A DNA stretch of 6,099 nucleotides from Paenibacillus sp. (GTDB lineage: Bacteria; Bacillota; Bacilli; Paenibacillales; NBRC-103111), in assembly GCA_029239545.1 (NCBI GenBank), contig JARBUQ010000305.1, forward strand, positions 1 through 6,099, read 5' to 3'. Numbering within the stretch: the first letter of the stretch is position 1; every line of letters begins with the position of its first letter. Positions 1 through 5,917 of this stretch are shown in pieces. Under the pieces are notes generated by a model. It was given only the letters and a program-made list of their open reading frames with translations, had not been told where the DNA came from and ran no database searches. Position numbers and translations under genes: made by a program.

Positions 1-24
1 GGCGGGCTACGATTGCCTCTTGAA

Positions 25-75
25 CTTGTGTTCTTTGATTGAATTTTTTATCGGTTATAACACAAGATTCAAAGG
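25..75. repeat. Interleaved inverted repeats at the window start
   Basis: CTTGTGTT (25-32) is the exact reverse complement of AACACAAG (59-66). Next to these, CTTTGATT (33-40) partly complements GATTCAAAG (67-75). The two pairs are interleaved rather than nested, as in a pseudoknot. The rest of 1-130 shows no gene: the only open frame there is short, has no ribosome binding site and no recognisable protein features. The upstream neighbour is outside the window, so this could be the tail of a 3' region. Weak evidence for function. Confidence 0.3.
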
Positions 76-137
76 GCAACCGCTGATGCTTCTCCGCTCC
101 ACCTTACTGCCCTCTTGTTTCTACTCTCTACGATCAT

Positions 138-443
138 TTAGTTGCCAAAAAGCAATTAATCTCACTCTGGACCCCGAATCAAGCGATTTTAAATGCAGAA
201 CCGCAACTAATTCCCGCTAAATGGTCCCCAATCGACTTTTTTGCTCATTTAAGTGCTTTCTTGCAACTAATCCCCCCCAATGGTAGTGTCAACACGATTT
301 AATTGCTTTTTTGCAGATAATCTCCTCCTCCCCAGCCGCTACCCGATTCCCGAGTCGCCTTTTTTAGCCAATTAATTGATTATCTGCAACTAATCCGGCC
401 TCACTAGTCGGATCATTCGATTTAATTGCTTTTTTGCAGCTAA
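138..443. repeat. Six-copy array of a 22-bp dyad repeat
   Basis: Six units share one design: an 8-base arm, a spacer of exactly six bases, and an 8-base arm. They lie at 138-159, 189-210, 249-270, 299-320, 372-393 and 422-443. The consensus is TTAATTGC, a T-rich spacer, then GCAACTAA; an idealised site would be TTAGTTGC-N6-GCAACTAA. The first unit has an A-rich spacer (CAAAAA) and reads as the reverse orientation of the rest. Unit starts are 51, 60, 50, 73 and 50 bp apart. Positions 295-316 and 418-439 are identical over 22 bp; the other copies have diverged. Arms pair at 6 to 8 of 8 positions, counting G-U pairs. This may be a Paenibacillus-type intergenic repeat family or an array of protein-binding sites; the sequence alone does not decide. 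Confidence 0.75.
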
Positions 444-502
444 TTTCCACCATTCCGATAAGGATAGCCATCGGTTCCCCCAGAATCTTATACTTTCTTG
501 CG

Positions 503-545
503 TAAAAAAGCCTCAGTGAAGGAATAATTCCTCACTAAGGCTTTT
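503..545 (-). terminator. Rho-independent terminator of the GntR-fusion gene
   Basis: The arms AAAAGCCT (507-514 region) and AGGCTTTT (538-545) enclose a second paired block (AGTGA with TCACT, GGAA with TTCC) and a three-base loop. In the leftward reading direction the stem is followed by a run of six T. The hairpin overlaps the first bases of the regulator's TAA stop codon (544-546). The other strand also has four T after the stem, so it may terminate in both directions. Confidence 0.85.
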
Positions 546-1932
546 ATCTATTGCTCAAACTCCGGTCATGCTTTAATTGTTTATTGAATAAACGAATTAG
601 TCCTTCTTCATCGACCAATTCGGAAAAGTACTGTCCCAGGCACCCGCCCAACACCTGTATCTCATCAAAAGTCAGCTGCAGCCGATCATGGGTTGCATAG
701 TGGGGAATAAGCTCCCTATGGAGCTCCAGCCTTGCAGGCTTGTTCGGCAGTTCAGGCTGAGTCGTCTCCGTGACCCATTTATTCGATGGCAGACTGAACG
801 TATGACGGCGAATGTAGGTTTGACTTTCTTCGGAGAGCAGAAATTCCGCAAAACACTTGGCTTCCTCCTTTTGTGCGGACATCGCCCCTACCGCAATTCC
901 GGTAGTCAGAAGCTGCGTATCATGGGAGCGGGATTTGGGAAGCTGGGCAATGTCGAACGGAAACTCTGCATCCATTAATTGATTCAAACGATAGTAGGTT
1001 GTGAGGATAACCGAAACCTTTTGCTGCTTGAACAGCTTCTCCGCGTCATGCTCCCCGAACGACATCACTAGCGGGAACAGACCTTCCTCATGAATCAGCT
1101 CCCGAAGGAAGCGCAATAAGCTCAGTGCATCCGGATCGGTGAGTGACAGAAGCCCCTCTTCGTCCCGCTGGAACTTTGCCTGATTTTGCAAAAAAAAGAT
1201 CGGCCATCGAGTGTAGGAGGATATGTGAAAGAACAGGCCAAAGCGGTTGGGAGCAGAGAGCTTGCCCAGAGCCTCGCGCAGATCCTGCCAGTCCCAGCTG
1301 CTGTCCGGCTCGAACAGCCGACGCTGCTGAAAATGTGCTTTGTTGTAACAAATCACAACCGGAGAAAAAATAAACGGCCTAACAGCTACCTTCCCCTCTT
1401 CCGCAGCGAACAAGGCATTCAGAAAGGGGTACACCTCCTGCTGAGGGGAAAAATGTTCGAGCACGTTCAGATTTCCAAACTCGCGAAAATGCAAATAATC
1501 GGTGTGATTCAAAGTTATCACGTCAACAATGCCCGACTGCAGCAGCTGCTTGGTGCTCTCCGCTTGAAAATAAGGCAGCTTTAACTGCTCTATTCGAATG
1601 GAAGGATGCTCCTTCTCGAACCTTGCAATAAGCTCGCCTATATTCGCTTCCTCGTACAACGAAGGGTAAACGCCAAAGCGAACAACCGTCTGCAGAGGCC
1701 TCGCAGCCACTTGAGTGCCCACCCTGGGCAGCTTGATAATGAGCCCTTCCTCTGTCAGCTTCTCCAGTATGATGCGCACGGAATTTTTACTGAGCTGGAA
1801 CTGGTCAGCCAAAGCTGTCTCCGCAGGAAGGTAATCACCAGGCTTGTAAACTCCGCTCGATATATTCTGACGGATGGAATTCAGCAGTTCATTCAATCGA
1901 TTCTGAAAAGTATTACGGTCCGGTTTTGCCAT
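544..1932 (-). CDS. GntR-family regulator fused to a solute-binding-protein-like domain
   Basis: The 462-residue product has two parts. Residues about 8-78 form a GntR winged helix: the PGDYLPAE segment (31-38), the recognition region LADQFQLSKNSVRIILEKL (41-59) and the wing EEGLIIKLPRVGTQV (61-75). Residues about 83-440 resemble a family 1 extracellular solute-binding protein: FEKEHPSIRIE matches the usual FEKENPGIKVE start, and VVICYNKAHF and SWDWQDL match the LYYNKDLF and TWDEL stretches of sugar binders. There is no signal peptide and no lipobox, so the binding domain must be cytoplasmic and probably acts as the ligand sensor of a DNA-binding protein. The ATG is supported by AAGGAG (1941-1946) eight bases upstream. 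It is followed by a terminator and appears to be a single-gene unit. Ligand and target are unknown; a sugar or oligosaccharide is an inference from the fold and from the neighbouring glycosidase. Confidence 0.92.
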   Translation of the reverse strand: MAKPDRNTFQNRLNELLNSIRQNISSGVYKPGDYLPAETALADQFQLSKNSVRIILEKLTEEGLIIKLPRVGTQVAARPLQTVVRFGVYPSLYEEANIGELIARFEKEHPSIRIEQLKLPYFQAESTKQLLQSGIVDVITLNHTDYLHFREFGNLNVLEHFSPQQEVYPFLNALFAAEEGKVAVRPFIFSPVVICYNKAHFQQRRLFEPDSSWDWQDLREALGKLSAPNRFGLFFHISSYTRWPIFFLQNQAKFQRDEEGLLSLTDPDALSLLRFLRELIHEEGLFPLVMSFGEHDAEKLFKQQKVSVILTTYYRLNQLMDAEFPFDIAQLPKSRSHDTQLLTTGIAVGAMSAQKEEAKCFAEFLLSEESQTYIRRHTFSLPSNKWVTETTQPELPNKPARLELHRELIPHYATHDRLQLTFDEIQVLGGCLGQYFSELVDEEGLIRLFNKQLKHDRSLSNR

Positions 1933-1940
1933 CTTGCCTG

Positions 1941-1946
1941 CTCCTT
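1941..1946 (-). promoter_or_regulatory. Ribosome binding site of the GntR-fusion gene
   Basis: On the minus strand AAGGAG lies eight bases before the ATG (1930-1932). It fixes the start chosen for the 462-residue protein. Confidence 0.85.
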
Positions 1947-1999
1947 AAAGCATAATTTTACTCTACTTATAAATCCTGCTACTTCTCTGGTTCATATAT

Positions 2000-2028
2000 A
2001 GTATACAAAAATAACCGAATGATTACCA
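2000..2028 (-). promoter_or_regulatory. Weak candidate promoter of the GntR-fusion gene
   Basis: On the minus strand TATACT (2000-2005) is a good -10 element about 68 bp before the start codon. The -35 at 17-bp spacing is only TGGTAA (2023-2028), which is poor. The -10 sits inside a symmetric TATA-rich stretch (TATATAGTATA, 1995-2005), a plausible site for autoregulation. The assignment rests mainly on the -10. Confidence 0.35.
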
Positions 2029-2091
2029 CAATGCTAATTTCATAAACCAGATTTTGCTGATGCTCATTAAGACCTGACTGGAAGTTCACAA

Positions 2092-2155
2092 GTCCCGTGT
2101 CCGCCTAACCGACGATTTGCCTTATTTCGGCACCGATAACGGAATCTCTGTCCGT
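2092..2155 (-). repeat. Degenerate hairpin repeat, copy 1
   Basis: Read on the minus strand, the core at 2136-2155 is a hairpin, ACGGA with TCCGT around a seven-base loop, followed by a CGGTGCCG stretch and a second GCGGACAC word (2097-2104). It matches the block at 5946-5977 at about 17 of 26 positions when aligned by eye, including CGGACA, CCG, TAT and TGC words. I take the two as members of one intergenic repeat family lying in opposite orientations. No protein signal is seen. Confidence 0.55.
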
Positions 2156-2176
2156 GAAACGCCGTTTCCCTCCAGG

Positions 2177-2319
2177 AAATTTATATTTCTAATAAGTTCA
2201 TTAAATAAGAATGGATCTGTGGACAACTTTTTGCTTTTTTTTGCGATATCCACAGCTTTATCCACAACCTTTCGCGATTTATCCACTTTCATTTTCTTTT
2301 TACACACAATTCATCCACA
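2177..2319. other. DnaA-box cluster beside AT-rich DNA
   Basis: One perfect DnaA box, TTATCCACA, lies at 2258-2266. Four 9-mers differ from it by one base: ATATCCACA (2246-2254), TTATCCACT (2279-2287), TCATCCACA (2311-2319) and, on the other strand, TTGTCCACA (2218-2226). Four of the five point the same way. A T-rich run (2228-2242) lies between the first two boxes and a strongly AT-rich stretch (2177-2211) lies to the left. DnaA boxes are the binding sites of the replication initiator, and clusters outside oriC are known in Bacillus subtilis to affect initiation by binding DnaA. No dnaA, dnaN or rep gene is visible, so this is more likely an oriC-external cluster than an origin. Chance or a repeat family with this word remains possible. 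Confidence 0.6.
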
Positions 2320-2345
2320 GCAGTTGATAACTTTCAATGACCGCT

Positions 2346-3242
2346 CTACTCCACATCCGGATTCAGCATCTGCATGCGATATTGTCTTGGGGACAACTGA
2401 CAGCGCTGCTTAAAAACCCGATTGAAAAAGCTGATATCGTTAAAGCCGATCTCCAGTGCAATCTCCGAGATGGGCCAGTCTGTCTGCTGCAGCAGCTGCT
2501 TGGCTATTCCAATCCGCACTTCATTGCGGTATTCAAGTAGAGTAAGTCCGGTATGTGCTTTGAATTTGTGACGCAGCCCGGACTCGCTCATGCCGCACAT
2601 CTGACCCAGCTTCTCCAGCGTAATGGATTGATCATAATTAGCATGTACGAAACGGGTGACCTGTTCCATCAACTCCTGCTCGGAAGCTTCTCTAGTCACG
2701 GGGATTTGCTCACGATGCAGGTAGCAGCGGCTCAGATAGATGAAACACTCCATCAGCTTCGTCTTCAACAGCACCTTGTAGCCATGCTCCTTTCCCTCAT
2801 ATTCTGCCGCCATCTGGTCAATTAACAGCTGAAGCGAAATACGTTCGTTAGGAAGTAAGCGAAGGTGGGATGGGTAAGGAGACGAGGCGCGCAGGAATGG
2901 TTCCAAAAAATAAAATTGCACGAACGTGGACTCTTTGGCCAGAATGCCCAGCTCTTTGGCAAAAAAGGACGGATGAAACAAAATATTACGGATTTGCAAA
3001 CACTCCTGTGGTCCTACATGGTAAGCGTGAACGGCCTCCGGCTCAATAATCAACACATCTCCGGCTGCTATTGCATACGTCTTCCCCTGATATTCATGCT
3101 TGCCTGTTCCATTAAAAATATAAACAAATTCCACGAATTCATGGCAATGCGGATCGACTGTACGGTTCTGAATGGTGTGTGTGAAAACATGGATCAGCAA
3201 ATCGTCCTGCTTCATAAAATCTGCATTCTCATAGCGTTGCAC
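2346..3242 (-). CDS. AraC-family transcriptional regulator with cupin sensor domain
   Basis: The 298-residue protein has the usual AraC length and order. Residues about 25-90 form an AraC-type cupin: HCHEFVEFVYIFNGTGKHEYQGK, with His32 and His34, then GDVLIIEPEAVHAY. Residues about 195-292 form the double helix-turn-helix domain: ITLEKLGQMCGMSESGLRHKFKAHTG (207-232) and ISEIALEIGFNDISFFNRVFKQR (258-280), ending SPRQYR. The start is GTG (3240-3242), backed by GGAGGGG (3250-3256) seven bases upstream; the next ATG, at codon 10, lacks a site this good. It is divergent from the rhamnosidase gene across 117 bp, so it probably activates that gene when a rhamnoside or related sugar binds. The ligand is inferred from the neighbour, not from binding residues. 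No clear terminator follows its stop. Confidence 0.93.
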   Translation of the reverse strand: MQRYENADFMKQDDLLIHVFTHTIQNRTVDPHCHEFVEFVYIFNGTGKHEYQGKTYAIAAGDVLIIEPEAVHAYHVGPQECLQIRNILFHPSFFAKELGILAKESTFVQFYFLEPFLRASSPYPSHLRLLPNERISLQLLIDQMAAEYEGKEHGYKVLLKTKLMECFIYLSRCYLHREQIPVTREASEQELMEQVTRFVHANYDQSITLEKLGQMCGMSESGLRHKFKAHTGLTLLEYRNEVRIGIAKQLLQQTDWPISEIALEIGFNDISFFNRVFKQRCQLSPRQYRMQMLNPDVE

Positions 3243-3249
3243 TGTTCTT

Positions 3250-3256
3250 CCCCTCC
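3250..3256 (-). promoter_or_regulatory. Ribosome binding site supporting the GTG start of the AraC regulator
   Basis: GGAGGGG on the minus strand lies seven bases before the GTG. It overlaps the left end of a perfect 12-bp palindrome (3254-3265), so binding of a protein there, or folding of the mRNA, could hide this site. Confidence 0.8.
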
Positions 3257-3265
3257 GCTAGCGGA
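3254..3265. promoter_or_regulatory. Perfect 12-bp palindrome TCCGCTAGCGGA
   Basis: The sequence equals its own reverse complement and covers three bases of the ribosome binding site of the AraC gene. It could be an operator for autoregulation or an mRNA element; AraC proteins more often use direct repeats, so a second regulator is also possible. Confidence 0.5.
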
Positions 3266-3286
3266 TCAACCCATTATTTTAACCGT

Positions 3287-3299
3287 ATTCTTCAAGAAT
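3287..3299. promoter_or_regulatory. Palindrome ATTCTTCAAGAAT upstream of the rhamnosidase promoter
   Basis: ATTCTT and AAGAAT flank a single C, a perfect 13-bp dyad. It touches the weak -35 of the rhamnosidase promoter and lies in the centre of the divergent region, where an operator for one or both genes would be expected. Confidence 0.45.
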
Positions 3300-3325
3300 T
3301 GCGGCGCATTTTCCCTTAGTATAAA
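3298..3325 (+). promoter_or_regulatory. Weak candidate promoter of the rhamnosidase gene
   Basis: TATAAA (3320-3325) is a fair -10. The best -35 words, ATTGCG (3298-3303) or TTGCGG (3299-3304), match poorly and leave only 15 to 16 bases of spacing. Such a promoter would be expected to need an activator, which fits the divergent AraC gene. Assigned by position and -10 only. Confidence 0.4.
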
Positions 3326-3343
3326 GTCAGGTGTTGTAAAAAT

Positions 3344-3352
3344 AAAGGAGGT
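3344..3352 (+). promoter_or_regulatory. Ribosome binding site of the rhamnosidase gene
   Basis: AAAGGAGGT ends seven bases before the ATG (3360-3362), a near-ideal Bacillota site. It decides the start: the same frame stays open upstream to 2865, but that part is antisense to the AraC gene. Confidence 0.92.
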
Positions 3353-3359
3353 TAACTTA

Positions 3360-5597
3360 ATGAACCGCAAGCAATGGTCCGCCAAATGGATAACCCATCC
3401 ATCGTTCTTAGCACTCACACCCCTCAATCTACTCAAGAAGGAGTTGGAGCCCCGTAAGGCACCTGCGCATGATCCCAACCTTCGCAACATGCATATGCTG
3501 ATTCGCCGAAAAGTCCATATCTCCACTGATCCCATTAATGGACTGTGGTTGGATATAACCGCTGACGATTATTACAAGCTGTATGTGAATGGCCAGTTGA
3601 TTGCACAAGGACCAGCACAGGGCTACCCGTTCCGTTATTACTATAATCGAATTGATCTTGCAAAAGTGCTTGTGCCAGGCGATAACATAATAGCTGTACA
3701 TGTGTATTATCAAGGGTTAGTGAACCGGGCATTATCCAGCGGAGATTACAGGCAGGGACTTCTTGCAGAACTAGTGAACGATGCCGGCGAGGTATTAGTT
3801 GCTACGGATTCCAGCTGGAGGTTCACGGAGGCTGAACAGTACGGGGGTCCATTCGCTCCCACAGTAGGGTATGAGACTCAATTCCTGGAGTCCATCGATG
3901 CACGTAAACAGCTCATCGGCTGGCAGAAGCTGGATTATGATGATTCTGATTGGAGAACGGCAAACGAACGATTGGATGCAGATCATCAGCTTGTATTGCA
4001 GCCTACGCCGACTGTGGAAGTTTACCGTGTACAGCCTGCCCAAGTGATTCGACGTGAGGCAGATCGATATTGGATTGATTTTGGCCAAGAGATTACAGGC
4101 AGCTTCACTATGCGAGCCAAAGGGTATGCAGGAGAACAAATTGAGATTCGCTGCGGCGAAGAGCTTAAAGAAGAGGGCAAGCTGGATGTAAGGGATGAAT
4201 TAAGATGCAACTGCCTCTATCGGGAAACCTGGACCTTATCCGGCAGGGCTGAAGGGGACGAGTTGGAATACTATGACTACAAAGCGTTCCGTTATGTAGA
4301 GGTGTTAGGTTCCGAAGCAGCCGTGCAGCCGGACAGCTTTGCTGCAATCGTGCGGCACCATCCGTTCGACAGGAGCTCCTGCACATTCTCATCGAGTGAT
4401 GATACGCTTAATCAGGTATGGGCGATATGCAAGAACGGTGTTCAATACGCCACGCAGGAGCATTACACCGATTGTCCGTCACGGGAGAAGGGCCAATATC
4501 TCGGAGACAATACCGTAACGGCTCTCTCCCACTTGTATTTGACGGGCGACCTGGGCATGTATCGCAAAGCTTTGGAGGATTTCGCCGCCAGCACCGTTAT
4601 ATGCGAAGGAATGATGGCGGTATCCCCCGGCAACTTCATGCAGGAGATTGCCGACTACTCGCTTCAATGGCCTCAACAGCTGCTGGATTATTATCGCCAT
4701 AGCGGGGACCTCGATTTTCTCAGGGAGATGTCTCCTGTTACAGAAGGGATTATGCGATATTTCGCCGATTATCAGCGTGATGACGGCTTGTTGGTGGATG
4801 TGGGAGACAAATGGAATCTGGTCGATTGGCCTTTCAACCAGAGGGATGGCTACGACTTTGAGCTGAGCAAGCCAATTGCCCCCGGATGTCACAATGTAAT
4901 CAATGCGTTCTATTACGGCGCATTGTGTGCGAATGATGAAATCAGAGCTATTCTAGGACAAACACCGCGTCCGGCAGAAAGGCAGCGTGTGCTTGCGGCG
5001 TTCCAGAATGCTTTCTGGCGGCCTGATACAGGGCTATTCGCGGATGCAGAGCACTCGGATCACAGCTCTTTGCACGCTAATACGCTGCCTTTGCTCTTTC
5101 ACATGATCCCTGTGGACGCCGTGAGCAATAACGTCATCTCCTTCCTGAAGCAGAAGCGGTTATGCTGCGGGGTATACTTCTCGTTCTTCTACCTGAAGGC
5201 GCTGGCTCAGGCTGGTGAACAGCAATTCGCCTACTCCTTGCTAGTAACTGAGGAGCGTCATGACCTGCAGGGACCGAACGGCCCAGTAACCATTCATGGC
5301 TACTGGACCCAGATGCTCCGCGAAGGTGCAACCACCTGCTTCGAGAGCTGGTCCAAGGAGCTGAAGTCGAATACCAGCCTCTGTCATCCCTGGGCCAGCT
5401 CCCCGATCCCCGTGCTGATTGAGGATATCCTTGGCCTTCGTCCGAATGTCGCTGGTTGGGCAGAGTCGGGCGGTTATACGATCCACTCTGTCGTTGCTCC
5501 CAACGTCCCGGACCTCGAGCTTTCTTTCCAGACCTTAGCCGGACGGGTTCATGTTCAGGTGAGAAGCGGCGAGACTAGTGTTACGGTTACGAAATAG
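3360..5597 (+). CDS. Family 78 glycoside hydrolase, alpha-L-rhamnosidase-like
   Basis: This 745-residue enzyme should release terminal alpha-L-rhamnose from glycosides or oligosaccharides. Family 78 enzymes invert the anomeric centre. The N-terminal half holds beta-sandwich domains: a carbohydrate-binding-like region (about 45-160: YYKLYVNGQLIAQGP) and a second sandwich (about 225-330: IDFGQEITGSF, EYYDYKAFRYVEV). The (alpha/alpha)6 barrel spans about 335-680, and a small C-terminal beta domain follows. DCPSREKGQYLGD (371-383) keeps Asp371, Glu376 and Asp383 at the spacing of the acidic residues known in Bacillus RhaB; Glu376 is the likely general acid. Glu662 in GATTCFESW is the likely base, followed by HPWASSP. 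The acid motif has KGQY where many members have RLGW. There is no signal peptide, so it probably acts in the cytoplasm on imported substrate. Single gene, divergent from an AraC regulator. Family is sure; exact substrate is not. Confidence 0.93.
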   Translation: MNRKQWSAKWITHPSFLALTPLNLLKKELEPRKAPAHDPNLRNMHMLIRRKVHISTDPINGLWLDITADDYYKLYVNGQLIAQGPAQGYPFRYYYNRIDLAKVLVPGDNIIAVHVYYQGLVNRALSSGDYRQGLLAELVNDAGEVLVATDSSWRFTEAEQYGGPFAPTVGYETQFLESIDARKQLIGWQKLDYDDSDWRTANERLDADHQLVLQPTPTVEVYRVQPAQVIRREADRYWIDFGQEITGSFTMRAKGYAGEQIEIRCGEELKEEGKLDVRDELRCNCLYRETWTLSGRAEGDELEYYDYKAFRYVEVLGSEAAVQPDSFAAIVRHHPFDRSSCTFSSSDDTLNQVWAICKNGVQYATQEHYTDCPSREKGQYLGDNTVTALSHLYLTGDLGMYRKALEDFAASTVICEGMMAVSPGNFMQEIADYSLQWPQQLLDYYRHSGDLDFLREMSPVTEGIMRYFADYQRDDGLLVDVGDKWNLVDWPFNQRDGYDFELSKPIAPGCHNVINAFYYGALCANDEIRAILGQTPRPAERQRVLAAFQNAFWRPDTGLFADAEHSDHSSLHANTLPLLFHMIPVDAVSNNVISFLKQKRLCCGVYFSFFYLKALAQAGEQQFAYSLLVTEERHDLQGPNGPVTIHGYWTQMLREGATTCFESWSKELKSNTSLCHPWASSPIPVLIEDILGLRPNVAGWAESGGYTIHSVVAPNVPDLELSFQTLAGRVHVQVRSGETSVTVTK

Positions 5598-5621
5598 AAA
5601 TCCTGCATAATTCATGAATAG

Positions 5622-5662
5622 AGCCACCCAAACTCCTTTTACATAGGCTTTGGGTGGTTTTT
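5622..5662 (+). terminator. Rho-independent terminator of the rhamnosidase gene
   Basis: CCACCCAAA (5624-5632) pairs perfectly with TTTGGGTGG (5649-5657), with a short inner CCT/AGG pairing in the loop, followed by five T (5658-5662). It lies 26 bases after the stop codon and closes a single-gene transcript. Confidence 0.92.
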
Positions 5663-5689
5663 CATCAATAAAAGATAAGAAATCACAAC

Positions 5690-5754
5690 CGTTTACACGT
5701 TACCCTTCATTCGGCGATGACATATAATCAACTTGCGTAATGTAAACGCTACCA
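5690..5754 (+). promoter_or_regulatory. Orphan promoter-like region with cre-like site
   Basis: A consensus -10, TATAAT, lies at 5723-5728; the -35 at 17-bp spacing is only TTACCC (5700-5705). Positions 5740-5754 (ATGTAAACGCTACCA) match the catabolite-responsive element consensus WTGNAANCGNWNNCW at every defined position; in Bacillota this is bound by CcpA. The word CGTTTACA (5690-5697) is the exact reverse complement of TGTAAACG (5741-5748), so the same half-site flanks the -10 on both sides, as for a LacI/CcpA-type repressor. A cre just downstream of a -10 would be expected to repress. No gene follows within the window; the target may lie beyond 6099. Confidence 0.5.
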
Positions 5755-5769
5755 AATCAAATTTACAAA

Positions 5770-5873
5770 TCGTTCACTTTACTAAGGTTCAACCTCACTT
5801 TCAGTGCTCGGCAAGTTTCGCACCGTGCGCTGCTCCCAACGCGTGGTGCGAACAAATCAGGCAAGGTGAACGA
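5770..5873 (+). other. Structured multi-stem block, possible RNA or small mobile element
   Basis: Outer arms 5770-5780 and 5863-5873 pair over 11 bases with one G-U (eight perfect: TCGTTCAC with GTGAACGA). Inside, TTCGCACC (5817-5824) pairs perfectly with GGTGCGAA (5845-5852) around a 20-base loop, and CACT (5796-5799) with AGTG (5803-5806). A closing stem around internal hairpins fits a structured RNA leader, and a promoter-like sequence lies just upstream. It also fits a tiny palindromic mobile element. I recognise no known riboswitch, tRNA or group II intron motif, and the reading frames are short and unconvincing. Confidence 0.4.
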
Positions 5874-5917
5874 GAGCGAGTGGCTTTAGGCTAAGCTGAC
5901 AGCAGATCCGTTATATC

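Noticed and set aside
20..220. Plus-strand 66-codon open frame
   Set aside because: No ribosome binding site, runs into the dyad array, no protein-like features.
138..443. CRISPR array
   Set aside because: Repeats are degenerate, dyad-symmetric, one is inverted, spacings vary from 50 to 73 bp, and no cas gene is present.
2122..2307. Minus-strand 61-codon open frame, lysine-rich, with repeated Val-Asp-Lys
   Set aside because: It starts at GTG with no ribosome binding site; the Val-Asp-Lys words are the DnaA boxes read as codons, and the spacing of the boxes is not kept in one frame.
2177..2319. True chromosomal origin oriC
   Set aside because: Neither dnaA nor dnaN nor any rep gene is nearby, and most boxes are imperfect; called as a DnaA-box cluster only.
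2865..3359. In-frame open extension of 165 codons upstream of the rhamnosidase start
   Set aside because: It is mostly antisense to the AraC gene, which has clear domains, and the rhamnosidase has a near-ideal ribosome binding site at 3344-3352 just before the ATG at 3360.
4479..4892. Minus-strand 137-codon open frame inside the rhamnosidase gene
   Set aside because: It is the shadow of the conserved catalytic barrel region on the other strand.
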